Positions 16,290 to 25,019 of a stretch of 64,000 nt of DNA are shown one piece after another (within the stretch, counting starts at the first letter, position 1; the number at the start of each line of letters is the position of its first letter). The notes under the pieces were generated by a model that searched no databases, had not been told where the DNA came from, and worked only from the letters and a program-made list of their open reading frames with translations. The DNA comes from Prauserella flavalba (GTDB lineage Bacteria > Actinomycetota > Actinomycetes > Mycobacteriales > Pseudonocardiaceae), in NCBI RefSeq assembly GCF_003202235.1, contig NZ_MASU01000005.1, forward strand, positions 1,178,001-1,242,000, read 5' to 3'. The position numbers were made by a program, and so were the translations under genes.

Positions 16290-17770
16290 GTCGCCCCCTC
16301 CGGGTACAGCCGGGCGGCGTTGCGCGCGACGATGTCGTCGCTCACCGCCAGGTGCTGACCGGTCGCGAAGGCGTCCCGCAGGCAGCGCCGCAACGCCGCG
16401 TGCCCTGGGCCCGTGACCTCCGGCCCGGCGAGCCGTACCGCCGCCGAGGTGACGCGCTTGGCCGTGTCGGCGGCGTGCCGCAGCACGAGCGCGAGCCGCG
16501 CCCCCGACGACGCGGGCAGCGTCTCGGCGCCCGCGAGCTCGGACCAGTAGCCGTCCACGGTCTCCAGCACGAGTGCGCGGGCCGCGGCCAGTTCGGTCTC
16601 CAGCCTGGCGAGCGGCACCGTGGTGCCGTCGGCGGGCGGCACCTCGTCCAGCGCCCGCCGGGCGATGCCGAGCGGCAGGCCGGCCATGAGCACGGCCTGG
16701 ATGTTGTAGGGGCTCAGTTTGTGCAGGGTCTCGCCGATCGCGGCGGGTGCGGTGAACAAAGGGGCGAGCCGTCGCCTCGGTACCTCGACGCGGTCGAGCA
16801 CGAGGTCGTGGCTGCCGGTGCCGGACAGGCCCGCGACGTGCCAGGTGTCCAGTATCGTCACGGCGTCCCACGGCAGGAACGCGAGCATCGGCACGGCGCC
16901 CTCGGCGGTCGGCACCGACACGCCCGCCATGAGCCAGTCGGCGTGCAGACAGCCGCTGTTGAACCGCCAGCGCCCGTTCACCTCGACGGTGCCGTTCCCG
17001 CGCGGCTCCGCCGTGCCCGAGACGGCCGTCGACCCGGCGAGGATCAGCCCGCCGTCGGGTCCGGCGAGCTCGGTGGCGACGTCCTCCTCCAGCCACGCGC
17101 TGTAGGCGGACTGGTTGCCGATGAACGTGCACCAGCCCGCGGCGGCGTCGGCGCGGCTCAGCTCGGCGATCGCGGAGACGATGACGCCGGGCCGCGCGTC
17201 CAGGCCGCCGAGCGGCTTCGGCGGGCCGAGGCGGAACAGCCCGGCCGCCCGCAGGGCCGCCACGCTGCTCGCGTCGAGTGTGCGCGCCGCCTCCGAGTCG
17301 GCCGCCCGCTCCCGCAGCATCGGTGCGAGCGCCCTGGCGGCGCCGAGCGGGTCGTGGTGCTCGCACGCGCGGTCGATGTCGCGCGACCACGCGCCGAGCG
17401 CGCCACCGAGGTCGGCAGCGTCCCACGCCTCGCCGAGCAGTGCCGGTTCCTCGCCGTGCGTGGTCAGGACCACCTCGCTCGTGCCGTCCGGCAGTTCCCC
17501 GACCGTCCACGTGAGCGCGGCGTCCCCGGGCGCGCCGTCCTCGCCGGTGAGCGACAGCGTGACCGACCGTGCCGCGCGCTCCACGGCGAAGGGCACCGAC
17601 ACCCCGCCCCGCTCGGCGCGGTAGCGGCCGATCGCGCCGTCCCGGCGCTCGAACTCCACCGACATCCCGGAACCCGTGAGCCACGGCCACGACAGCGGTG
17701 CGCACACCACCGCCCGTACCCGCTCTGCGGGCGCCGGGATCCGGTATCTCCGCGTCACTGGCTCGTCCAT
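16286..17770 (-). CDS. SRPBCC domain fused to acyl-CoA dehydrogenase-like domain
   Basis: A 494-residue fusion. Residues about 1-135 look like an SRPBCC/AHSA1 (Bet v1-like) ligand-binding domain (RRYRIPAPAERVRAVV, ending EVVLTTHGEEP). The rest is an acyl-CoA dehydrogenase/group D monooxygenase-like domain (LSRADAAAGWCTFIGNQ; GRWRFNSGCLHADW; GLSGTGSHDLVLD). SRPBCC domains bind hydrophobic small molecules and occur in polyketide aromatases. The pair with 15288-16289 may act as a two-component oxidase. ATG at 17770 chosen over a GTG at 17800. Possibly transcribed with cassette 2, though the peptide gene appears to have its own promoter. Confidence 0.72.
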   Translation of the reverse strand: MDEPVTRRYRIPAPAERVRAVVCAPLSWPWLTGSGMSVEFERRDGAIGRYRAERGGVSVPFAVERAARSVTLSLTGEDGAPGDAALTWTVGELPDGTSEVVLTTHGEEPALLGEAWDAADLGGALGAWSRDIDRACEHHDPLGAARALAPMLRERAADSEAARTLDASSVAALRAAGLFRLGPPKPLGGLDARPGVIVSAIAELSRADAAAGWCTFIGNQSAYSAWLEEDVATELAGPDGGLILAGSTAVSGTAEPRGNGTVEVNGRWRFNSGCLHADWLMAGVSVPTAEGAVPMLAFLPWDAVTILDTWHVAGLSGTGSHDLVLDRVEVPRRRLAPLFTAPAAIGETLHKLSPYNIQAVLMAGLPLGIARRALDEVPPADGTTVPLARLETELAAARALVLETVDGYWSELAGAETLPASSGARLALVLRHAADTAKRVTSAAVRLAGPEVTGPGHAALRRCLRDAFATGQHLAVSDDIVARNAARLYPEGAT

Positions 17771-17858
17771 CGTCGCTCGGTTGTCTGGTGGTCCTCCCAC
17801 GCTAGGTGGGCCGGACGGACGAGTCCTCAGTCATTCGACGGAGATGGCCCCCATGCCG

Positions 17859-19379
17859 TCAGCTCATCACCGCAGTGCGCTCGGCGCGGGCACGGGTGCG
17901 CCGCCAGCCGGCGTGGGCCAGCAGTGCCACGACGGCCACGACGATGGTGGTCAGCAGGATCACCGTCACCGGGCTGGACCAGAAGACCGACCAGTCGCCC
18001 CGCGAGACGAGCAGCGCCCTGCGGAAGTTGTCCTCCAGCATCGGGCCGAGCACCACGCCGAGCAGCAGGCTCGTGAGGGGGTAGCCCGAGCGGCGCATGA
18101 GATAGCCGATCAGTCCGAACGCGACCATCAGCAGGACGTCGAAGAAGTTGCTGCGCAACGAGTAGACGCCCACGAAGCACAGGCTCGCGATGAAGACGGT
18201 GAGGTACGGCGAGATCACGCGCAGCGCGGTGGCGAAGAACGGCACGAGCACCGTGTTGAGGACGAGCAGGAGCACGTTGGCCACCAGCACGGCGGCGATC
18301 ACCGCCCACACGATGTCGGCGGACTTGGTGAACAGCTCGGGTCCCGGCTGCAGGCCGACCATCACGAGCCCGCCGAGGATCATCGCGCCGCTGGCCGAGC
18401 CGGGGATGCCGAGCGACAGGGTGGGGATCAGCGCCCCGCCGACCGAGGCGTTGTCGGCGGCCTCAGGCGCGGCGAGCCCGCGCGGGTTGCCCTTGCCGAA
18501 GCTCTCGCGGTCTTTGCCGAAGGTCTTCTCGGCGGCGTAGGCGATGAACGTCGCCATCGACGCGCCCGCGCCGGGGAAGATCCCGATGAGGAAGCCGATC
18601 AGGCCACCGCGTGCCATGCTCGGCGTGTACCGGGCGACGCTGCGGGCCGGAGGGAACAGCGAGCGCAGGGGCAGCTTGTCGGTGGACTCGATCTTGCCCC
18701 CGTCACGGATGCGGACGATCACCTCGGACAGGCCGAAGATGCCGATCGCCACCACGACGAGGTCTGCGCCGTCCCACAGGTCGACGATGCCCCACGTGAA
18801 CCGCTCGTCGCCGGTGATGCGGTCGAGCCCCACCGTCGAGACGAGCACGCCGAGGCCCACGGCGGCGATCGCCTTCGGGCGCGTGGAGTTCGAGATGCCG
18901 GAGGTCAGCAGCAGTACGAGGCAGACGAGCAGGAAATACTCGGCGGGTCCGAAGAGGATCGCCGCCTTCGCGAGCACCGCGGCGAGCAGCGCGAGGCCGG
19001 CGAACCCGACCAGGCCGCCGACGAACGACGCCACGGCGCTCAGCGTCAGCGCGTACCCGACACGGCCCTGCCGGGCGAGGGGGTAGCCGTCGAACGTCGA
19101 GACGACGCTCGACGCGTCGCCGGGGATGTTGAGCAGGATCGAGCTGATCCGCCCGCCGAACATGCCTCCCATGTAGATGGCGACGAGCAGTACCAGCGCG
19201 CTCACCGGGGACAGCCCGAACGTCAGCGGCAGCAGCACCGCCATCGTCGTCACCGTGCCGATTCCGGGCAGGGCTCCGACGACGGTGCCGATCGTGACGC
19301 CGAGTGCGCACCAGGCGAGTGTGGCGGGGTCGGACAGGATGGCGGTCAGCCCGCCGCTGAGCAGGGTCAAGGTTTCCAC
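17859..19379 (-). CDS. tctA: Tripartite tricarboxylate transporter, large membrane subunit TctA
   Basis: A 506-residue polytopic permease with the family signatures GALPGIGTVTTMAVLLPLT and GIPGSASGAMILGGL, the two glycine/proline-rich repeats of TctA. Length matches the family (about 500). With TctB and TctC it forms a secondary, ion-driven uptake system for organic acids captured by the extracytoplasmic binding protein. GTG start; a short gap separates it from tctB. The operon is divergent from acyl-CoA ligase and dehydrogenase genes, so the substrate is likely a carboxylic acid that is activated to a CoA ester. Exact substrate unknown. Confidence 0.92.
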   Translation of the reverse strand: METLTLLSGGLTAILSDPATLAWCALGVTIGTVVGALPGIGTVTTMAVLLPLTFGLSPVSALVLLVAIYMGGMFGGRISSILLNIPGDASSVVSTFDGYPLARQGRVGYALTLSAVASFVGGLVGFAGLALLAAVLAKAAILFGPAEYFLLVCLVLLLTSGISNSTRPKAIAAVGLGVLVSTVGLDRITGDERFTWGIVDLWDGADLVVVAIGIFGLSEVIVRIRDGGKIESTDKLPLRSLFPPARSVARYTPSMARGGLIGFLIGIFPGAGASMATFIAYAAEKTFGKDRESFGKGNPRGLAAPEAADNASVGGALIPTLSLGIPGSASGAMILGGLVMVGLQPGPELFTKSADIVWAVIAAVLVANVLLLVLNTVLVPFFATALRVISPYLTVFIASLCFVGVYSLRSNFFDVLLMVAFGLIGYLMRRSGYPLTSLLLGVVLGPMLEDNFRRALLVSRGDWSVFWSSPVTVILLTTIVVAVVALLAHAGWRRTRARAERTAVMS

Positions 19380-19400
19380 CGCGGCAGATCCTTTTCGTCG

Positions 19401-19895
19401 TCAGTAGGCGGGGAGAAGGTCGATGGGGACTTGCAGGAGCACCACGAAGACCACGTACAGGGCGGCGACGAGCACGACGGTGGTCACGATGGTCTGCGTC
19501 CAGGTGCGCCGCTCGACGTAGCGCAGGCAGCCGGCGATCAGCACGATCATGGCCGCGGCGAGACCGATCCACGGGCCGAGTGCGGCCGCGGCCGCGGCCA
19601 GGACGGCGAACCTCCGCAGCGGCGGCTCGAACCACCGGCGCAGTCCGCCGGCCGTCGCGTCCTGGGGTTCGGGGGGTTCCGTGCGCGGCGCCCGGGCCTG
19701 CCGGACGAGGTCGGCGGTCAGCAGCACGAGCACGAGGGCACCGAGCGCGAGCGGCAGGAACGCGGGGCCGAGGTCGGCGCTGGTGTCGGTGTGCCGCGCC
19801 GCGAGCTCGACGGCTTGCCACACGACCGTGCCGAGCCACAGGCAGGCGAGGACGGGGAACGCGGAGACACGTCCGCGACGGGTGCGCCCGGCCAT
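19401..19895 (-). CDS. tctB: Tripartite tricarboxylate transporter, small membrane subunit TctB
   Basis: About 164 residues with four predicted membrane segments (FPVLACLWLGTVVWQAVEL; FLPLALGALVLVLLTADL; the AAAAALGPWIGLAAAMIVLI pair; and a C-terminal VVLVAALYVVFVVLLQ). This is the usual TctB topology and size. It is the small partner of TctA. I favour ATG 19895, which has AGGGAG about ten bases upstream; a GTG at 19904 would overlap tctC by 8 bp. The C-terminal PIDLLPAY is typical of the family. Confidence 0.85.
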   Translation of the reverse strand: MAGRTRRGRVSAFPVLACLWLGTVVWQAVELAARHTDTSADLGPAFLPLALGALVLVLLTADLVRQARAPRTEPPEPQDATAGGLRRWFEPPLRRFAVLAAAAAALGPWIGLAAAMIVLIAGCLRYVERRTWTQTIVTTVVLVAALYVVFVVLLQVPIDLLPAY

Positions 19896-19896
19896 C

Positions 19897-20865
19897 TCAG
19901 TCACGCTCCCTCAGGTAGCGGCCGAACGTGGCGCCCTCGGTACGCAGCCACTCCGCGTACTCCTCGGGCCCCTTGTACTGGACCAGCAGTCCGTTCTTCT
20001 CCGCGTACTGCTCCCATTCCTCGCTGCGGCTGACCTCCCGCAGTGCCTCGGCCCAGTAGTCCACCGCCTGGTCGGACGCGTCGGCGGACATGATCACGCC
20101 CTGCGCTCGGTAGTACGAAGTGGACACTCCCTGCTCGCGCAGGGTCGGTACGTCCGGCAGGGACCCGAGCCGCTCGTCCGCCGTGATCGCGAGAGCGCGC
20201 AGCTCGCCCTTGTTGAGGTAGCTGCGGGCCAGGGTCGGCACCACGAGGGCGACGTCGATGCGCTCGCTGACCACGTCCGGGATGACCTGGGACACGCCTT
20301 CGCTCGGCACGAAGTTCAGCCCGGCCGGGTCGATGCCGCGCGCCTCGGCGACCTCCTTCCACTTGGACGGTTCCTTGGACTGCAGCGTGCTCGACAGGCC
20401 GAAGGTGACCTCGCCCGCGGCCATGCCGTCGAGCAGGTCCCGGAACGTCCGGAGCCGGGAGTCGGCGCCCGTGACGACCACCATCGGGCTGGTGGCCAGC
20501 TGCGCCACCGGCCGCAGGTCGTCCAGGCCGACCGGTGCGCCTTCGCGGTACAGCGGCGCGAGCACGTCCACCCACTGCATGAGCGTGTTGTCGTCGCCCT
20601 GCCGGGTCAGGGTCTGGATACCGACCAGGCCGCCCGCTCCGGGGAGGTTCTCGACATAGATGTCGCCGCGGGCGATCCCGGCCTCGGTGAGCGTGCGGGC
20701 GGTCTCCCTCGCGGCGGTGTCGGTGCCGCCGCCGGAGCTGAACGGGACGATGTAGCGGATCTGGCTGCCCGGCGCGTCCGGGCCCTCGCCCGCCGCGGTC
20801 CCGCATCCGGCGAGAGCCACGATCGCCAGCACGGCGAGCAGGCTCCTGCCCTTCCTCGATGCCAT
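19897..20865 (-). CDS. tctC: TctC/Bug-type solute-binding lipoprotein
   Basis: A 322-residue exported binding protein. The N-terminus has a basic start, a hydrophobic core and the lipobox LAGC (Cys21), so it should be lipid-anchored on the outer face of the membrane. The mature part has the family openings IRYIVPFSSGGGTDTAAR and VENLPGAGGLVG and the motif SLPDVPTLREQG. It delivers a carboxylate to TctAB. It is first in the operon, behind a promoter with a perfect TTGACA. Ligand unknown; family members bind citrate, glutamate, terephthalate and other acids. Confidence 0.9.
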   Translation of the reverse strand: MASRKGRSLLAVLAIVALAGCGTAAGEGPDAPGSQIRYIVPFSSGGGTDTAARETARTLTEAGIARGDIYVENLPGAGGLVGIQTLTRQGDDNTLMQWVDVLAPLYREGAPVGLDDLRPVAQLATSPMVVVTGADSRLRTFRDLLDGMAAGEVTFGLSSTLQSKEPSKWKEVAEARGIDPAGLNFVPSEGVSQVIPDVVSERIDVALVVPTLARSYLNKGELRALAITADERLGSLPDVPTLREQGVSTSYYRAQGVIMSADASDQAVDYWAEALREVSRSEEWEQYAEKNGLLVQYKGPEEYAEWLRTEGATFGRYLRERD

Positions 20866-20903
20866 GCGCAGTCCTCTCTGACTGACGGCTTCTGGTCTGC
20901 GAC

Positions 20904-20932
20904 ATCTTGTATATAAGTAAACTTGATGTCAA
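20904..20932 (-). promoter_or_regulatory. Putative promoter of tctCBA
   Basis: Reading the minus strand, a perfect TTGACA (20932-20927) is followed after exactly 17 bases by CAAGAT (20909-20904). It lies 38 bp before the tctC start, in an A+T-rich patch unusual for this sequence. The -10 match is poor, so an activator may be needed. Confidence 0.5.
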
Positions 20933-20978
20933 CCTTTGGACATCGCGCCGCCGAACTGATAGACAGTGTGTCCATATT

Positions 20979-20993
20979 CGTTCATCGTGAACG
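20979..20993. promoter_or_regulatory. Inverted repeat CGTTCA-TCG-TGAACG
   Basis: A perfect six-base inverted repeat with a three-base spacer lies 40 bp before the acyl-CoA ligase start in the divergent region shared with tctC. It is a plausible operator, possibly for the TetR-type regulator at 23869-24495. No second copy was seen upstream of that gene, so the assignment is weak. Confidence 0.4.
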
Positions 20994-21032
20994 TATTCAG
21001 TCTTGGTGATTAGTCTGCTGGATGGGGACAAC

Positions 21033-22595
21033 ATGCTGACCAACCTCGGGCGTCTCGTCGCGCGCAGCGCGTCGTACTGGCCCACTCGCGACGCGCTCGT
21101 CTGCGGCGAGCAGCGGTGGACCTACGCCGATCTCGACCGTCGCTCCAACCGGCTCGCGTCCGCGCTGGCGAGCCGGGGAATCGGCGCCGGGGCCGCGGTC
21201 GCGACGTTCGCGTCCAACCGCGCCGAGCTCGTGGAGGTGGAGGTCGCGCTGTACAAGGGCGGGCTCCTGCGCGTCCCGGTCAACCACCGGCTCGGGCTCG
21301 AGGAGGCCCGTCACATCCTCGTCGACGCCGGCGTGCGGATGCTGCTCACCGACGCCGCCCACGCCGAGACCGGCCGCGAGGCCATCCGAGGGAGCGGCCG
21401 CGACATCCCCCTCGTCGTGTTCGACGGCGGGCAGCCCGGGGCCCAGACCTACGCGGACCTGCTCGCCGAGGGCACCGACGAGCCCGTCGCCGTGGACGTG
21501 GACCTCGACGAGCCCTGCGTCCTGCACTTCACGTCCGGCTCCACCGGCAAGCTCAAGGCCGCGGTGCAGACCACCGGCAACCGGCTGGCCAACGTCCGCA
21601 AGCGGCTCATGGATCCCGACGTGGCCGCGTCCCCCGGCGACTCGTACCTCGTCGCGGGACCGATCACGCACGCCTCCGGCATGGGCGTGCTCGCCGCGCT
21701 GAGCAGGGGAACCGCCATCGTCGTGCTGCCGTCGTTCACGCCACAGGACTTCCTCGACGTCATCGCCAAGGAGAAGGTCACCTCGACGTTCCTGGTGCCG
21801 ACCATGCTCAACATGGTGCTCGCGCATCCGGGCCGCGACACCGCCGACCTGTCCTCGCTCAAGGCCGTCCGGATCGGCGGCGCGCCGGTGTCACCGCAGC
21901 GCCTGCGTGAGGCGGTCGAGCTGTTCGGGCCCATCGTGATGCAGGGCTACGGCCAGGCGGAGACCACCAGCGGGGTCACGGTGCTCACCACCGACGACGT
22001 CGTACGCGGCATCGAGAGCGATCCCGACATCCTGCTCTCCTGCGGGCGCGCGCTCTTCGACACCGAGGTCCAGGTGGTGGACGAGCGGTTCGAGCCCGTG
22101 CCCGCGGGCGCGATGGGCGAGCTCGTGGTCCGCGGCCCTGACTGCGTCCGCGCGTACTGGAACGAGCCGGAGCTGTCGGCGCAGACCTTCCGCGACGGCT
22201 GGGTGCTGACGGGCGACATCGGTTACCTGCGCGAGGACGGTTACCTGTTCATCGTCGACCGCAAGAAGGACATGATCATCTCCGGCGGGTTCAACATCTA
22301 CTGCAGCGAGGTCGAGGCCGCGATCTACGAGCACCCGTCCGTCGCCGAGGCGTGCGTGGTGGGCGTTCCCGACGAGAAGTGGGGCGAGGCGGTCAAGGCC
22401 GTCGTGGTCGCCAAGCCCGGCGCGGAGATCGATCCGGCGGAGCTGATCGCGTTCTGCGCCGAACGACTCGACCGCTTCAAGAAGCCGCGGACCGTCGACG
22501 TCGTCGGTGCCCTGCCCGTCAACCGCAACGGCAAGATCGACCGCCGCGCCGTGCGTGCGCCGTACTGGGCCGGCGCCGACCGGGCCGTGAACTGA
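21033..22595 (+). CDS. Acyl-CoA synthetase (ANL superfamily)
   Basis: A 520-residue AMP-forming ligase. Seen: P-loop FTSGSTGKLKA, the A5-type motif GYGQAETTSG, the hinge/adenosine motif TGDIGYLREDGYLFIVDRKK, and the C-terminal catalytic lysine context NRNGKIDRR. It activates a carboxylic acid to acyl-AMP and then acyl-CoA. It starts a plus-strand operon with an acyl-CoA dehydrogenase 10 bp downstream, opposite the tctCBA transporter. Together they suggest uptake and CoA-dependent oxidation of one acid. The start ATG has GGGGA just upstream; upstream in-frame codons lack a ribosome site. Confidence 0.9.
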   Translation: MLTNLGRLVARSASYWPTRDALVCGEQRWTYADLDRRSNRLASALASRGIGAGAAVATFASNRAELVEVEVALYKGGLLRVPVNHRLGLEEARHILVDAGVRMLLTDAAHAETGREAIRGSGRDIPLVVFDGGQPGAQTYADLLAEGTDEPVAVDVDLDEPCVLHFTSGSTGKLKAAVQTTGNRLANVRKRLMDPDVAASPGDSYLVAGPITHASGMGVLAALSRGTAIVVLPSFTPQDFLDVIAKEKVTSTFLVPTMLNMVLAHPGRDTADLSSLKAVRIGGAPVSPQRLREAVELFGPIVMQGYGQAETTSGVTVLTTDDVVRGIESDPDILLSCGRALFDTEVQVVDERFEPVPAGAMGELVVRGPDCVRAYWNEPELSAQTFRDGWVLTGDIGYLREDGYLFIVDRKKDMIISGGFNIYCSEVEAAIYEHPSVAEACVVGVPDEKWGEAVKAVVVAKPGAEIDPAELIAFCAERLDRFKKPRTVDVVGALPVNRNGKIDRRAVRAPYWAGADRAVN

Positions 22596-22605
22596 CAGGG
22601 AGACC

Positions 22606-23781
22606 ATGATGATCTTCGACCTCACCCCCGGCTACGACGAGCTGCCGGGCATCAAGCCCGTTGTGGAGAAGCTGCGCGACTACCTGCGAGGCGAGCTCGC
22701 CGACTACGAACGCGCACACGACCTCGGCCCGGAGACCGTCTTCGACCGCTCCGTGCTCCAGCCCGTGTGGAAACGCAGCCGGGAGCTGGGTTTCTACGGG
22801 ATCCACCTGCCTCCGGAACACGGCGGACGCGGGCTCAGCCACACCGAGCTCGCCGCGTTGAAGGAGGAGGTCGGCGCGTCCGGGCGCACGCTCTACCACA
22901 GTGTGCTCGGCGACATGGGCGGGCCGCTGCGCGCCGGGGCGATCTTCGCCTACGCCACGCCCGAACAGCTCGACCGCTACCTGGTGCCCGTCGTCGAGGG
23001 CGACCGCGCGTGCTGCTTCTCGCTCACCGAGACCGACGCGGGCTCGGACGTGCGCGCGATGCGCACCACCGCCACCCCGGACGGCGACGGCTGGCGGATC
23101 ACCGGGCGGAAGGTGTTCAGCTCGGCGGGCCCCTTCGCGGACTTCTCGATCCTGGTCGCCCGCATGGCGGGCACCGAGGAGACCTACTCGGCGTTCCTCG
23201 TCGACCTCGACTCCCCCGGCTGCACCGTGCTGCCGGGCGAGGTGCCCCTTTCCGGCCAGCACATCGAGTCCGACATCGTGCTCGACGACTGCTATGTCGG
23301 CCCCGGACAGCTGCTCGGCGAGATCGGCGACGGCCTCCGGATCGGGCTGGGACGCGTCACCACCAACCGGCTGCTGCACTGCCCCACCGTCCTCGGGCAC
23401 GCCCGCCGCGTTCTCGAGCTCACCATCGCCCACGCGAAGAACCGCGCCGTCTTCGGTGGCACGCTCGCCGACCTCCAGTCCATCCAGCACAAGATCGCCG
23501 ACATGGCCACGGCGTTCTACGCGGCCAGGTCGATGACCTACGCCGCGCTCACCGCGCTCGACGAGGGCAGGCGGCCGAGCACCGAGGCGTTCATGTGCAA
23601 GCTGTTCGTGGCCGAGAACGCCTTCACCATCGCCGACGCGGGGATGCAGATCCACGGCAAGGCCGGGATGGTGAAGGGGTCGGAGATCGAGTGGCTGTTC
23701 CGCCGCCTGCGGATGTTCCGCATCCTCACCGGCTCCTCGGAGATCCAGAAGAACGGCATCGCCAAGGCGCTGCTCCGCTGA
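22606..23781 (+). CDS. Acyl-CoA dehydrogenase
   Basis: A 391-residue FAD enzyme with the three-domain acyl-CoA dehydrogenase layout: CCFSLTETDAGSDVRAM (FAD/substrate loop), WRITGRKVFSSAG, and the C-terminal FRILTGSSEIQKNGIAKALL. It oxidises an acyl-CoA to the enoyl-CoA and passes electrons to electron-transfer flavoprotein. It directly follows the ligase, so its substrate should be the ligase product. A second ATG lies at 22609. The FRILTGS wording differs from the common YEGTSEIQ, so it is not a typical fatty acid enzyme. Confidence 0.9.
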   Translation: MMIFDLTPGYDELPGIKPVVEKLRDYLRGELADYERAHDLGPETVFDRSVLQPVWKRSRELGFYGIHLPPEHGGRGLSHTELAALKEEVGASGRTLYHSVLGDMGGPLRAGAIFAYATPEQLDRYLVPVVEGDRACCFSLTETDAGSDVRAMRTTATPDGDGWRITGRKVFSSAGPFADFSILVARMAGTEETYSAFLVDLDSPGCTVLPGEVPLSGQHIESDIVLDDCYVGPGQLLGEIGDGLRIGLGRVTTNRLLHCPTVLGHARRVLELTIAHAKNRAVFGGTLADLQSIQHKIADMATAFYAARSMTYAALTALDEGRRPSTEAFMCKLFVAENAFTIADAGMQIHGKAGMVKGSEIEWLFRRLRMFRILTGSSEIQKNGIAKALLR

Positions 23782-23868
23782 GCGGCTCAAACGCGGTGTC
23801 CAATATGCTGCATCGTGTAGCGAGTTGTAAGCTTCGTCGCCTGGAGACTCCGCCGACCTGGAGGGCAG

Positions 23869-24495
23869 ATGGCCGAGGACCGCCGGACCAGGCGCACCAA
23901 GCGCCTGCTGAGGAACGCGATGGTGGAGCTGGTTCTCCAGAACGGTTTCGACAACGTCACCGTCGAGGACATCACCGAGCACGCCGACATCAGCCGGGCC
24001 ACGTTCTACAAGTACTACCGGGACAAGCAGGCGCTGCTCGACCAGGTCGTCAGCGACGTCCACGCGGAGCTGCAGGCCCGGCTGGTACCGCTGGCCCCGG
24101 AGTCGTCAAGGGGGTTCACCGGCAAGCCCGCGCTCGAGCTGTTCCGGCACGCGCGGGAGGAGCGCGACGCGTACCGGGTGATCCTGCGCGGCGAGGGCCA
24201 CGGCACCGCACTGCGGAAGTTCGTCGACATCCGCACCGCCAGCGCGGCGCGGATCTTCGCCGAGCGGGCCGCGAATCTCGGTGTGACGATGCGGATCCAG
24301 CCCGAGCTGCTCGCCCGCGCCTGGGTCGGCGAGCAGGTGGCGATCCTGCAGTGGTGGCTGGAACAGGACGAGCCCGCGATGACTGCGGAGGAGATCACGC
24401 AGATGCTCCTCACGCTGTCGCTGCGCGGCCGGTACTGGGCCAACGGGTTCGACGGCCCACCCGACGACGTCACGCTGGCCCCGGTCCCGGAGTAG
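23869..24495 (+). CDS. TetR-family regulator
   Basis: A 208-residue TetR-type repressor. The N-terminal helix-turn-helix (ITEHADISRATFYKYYRDK) is clear; the C-terminal ligand domain is variable, with TetR_C-like helices. It lies 87 bp after the dehydrogenase and is probably the local regulator of the ligase-dehydrogenase and tct operons, sensing the acid or its CoA ester. Its 3' end overlaps the convergent Ddn-like gene by 26 bp. Confidence 0.88.
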   Translation: MAEDRRTRRTKRLLRNAMVELVLQNGFDNVTVEDITEHADISRATFYKYYRDKQALLDQVVSDVHAELQARLVPLAPESSRGFTGKPALELFRHAREERDAYRVILRGEGHGTALRKFVDIRTASAARIFAERAANLGVTMRIQPELLARAWVGEQVAILQWWLEQDEPAMTAEEITQMLLTLSLRGRYWANGFDGPPDDVTLAPVPE

Positions 24496-24949
24496 CCGCC
24501 GGACCGACCCGGAACACCGGCAAGCCCGGCGCGACGCGCTCGAACTCCGCGAGCGGCGCGTCCCTGTCCACGGGCACATGTGCCCTGGCGTTGGGTGCCC
24601 GCCGGAGGTACTCCCGGAGGATCGGGGCACGCCGCTCCGGCGGCACCTCCCGCAGGCACACGCGCTCGCGGTGGCCGTGCCGGAGGGTGACCTCGCCGGC
24701 GGCCGCCCGCGCGTTGCGCACCCAGTTGGCCTGCTCCCCCAGCATGGACACGAGGTACCGCTCGCCGCCGACGACCACCATCACCAAGGGCACGGTGACG
24801 GTCCGGCCGGAGCGCCGTCCCGGCACCTCCAGCGTCACGAGGTAGTCCGGGGCGACGCCGCGGGCGTAGAGCACGGCCGTGCCCCGGTCGAGTACGCGCG
24901 CCACCCGGTTCGGCCTGCCACCGCGGTAGAGCCACTGCTTCAGGTTCAT
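24470..24949 (-). CDS. Ddn-family F420-dependent nitroreductase-like protein
   Basis: A 159-residue protein with TLEVPGRRSGRTVTVPLVMV and GERYLVSMLGEQANWVRNARAA, the characteristic split-barrel motifs of the deazaflavin (F420)-dependent nitroreductase family. Members reduce quinones or nitro compounds at the membrane. ATG 24949 is used because GGAAGG lies about nine bases upstream; the GTG at 24958 is too close. It diverges from a TetR gene across an operator array, which implies that the TetR controls it. Confidence 0.85.
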   Translation of the reverse strand: MNLKQWLYRGGRPNRVARVLDRGTAVLYARGVAPDYLVTLEVPGRRSGRTVTVPLVMVVVGGERYLVSMLGEQANWVRNARAAAGEVTLRHGHRERVCLREVPPERRAPILREYLRRAPNARAHVPVDRDAPLAEFERVAPGLPVFRVGPAATPGPGPA

Positions 24950-24963
24950 CGCCCGCACCTTCC

Positions 24964-25009
24964 TGTACGCCGTACATGTACGTTGTACAGTGCGCCTGTA
25001 CGCTGTACA
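24964..25009. promoter_or_regulatory. Triple TetR operator array TGTACGNYGTACA
   Basis: Three near-identical 13-bp palindromes: TGTACGCCGTACA (24964-24976), TGTACGTTGTACA (24977-24989) and TGTACGCTGTACA (24997-25009). The first two abut; their junction creates a further perfect 12-bp palindrome CGTACATGTACG. They fill the gap between the Ddn-like gene and the TetR gene, so both promoters should be controlled by one dimeric repressor. Confidence 0.8.
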
Positions 25010-25019
25010 TTGTCAAGCG

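Noticed and set aside
15288-17705. A very long minus-strand frame continuing upstream of the 333-residue dehydrogenase gene
   Set aside because: Its first 470 residues are Arg/Gly/Ala-rich sequence in a different frame of the SRPBCC-fusion gene; only the C-terminal part is real.
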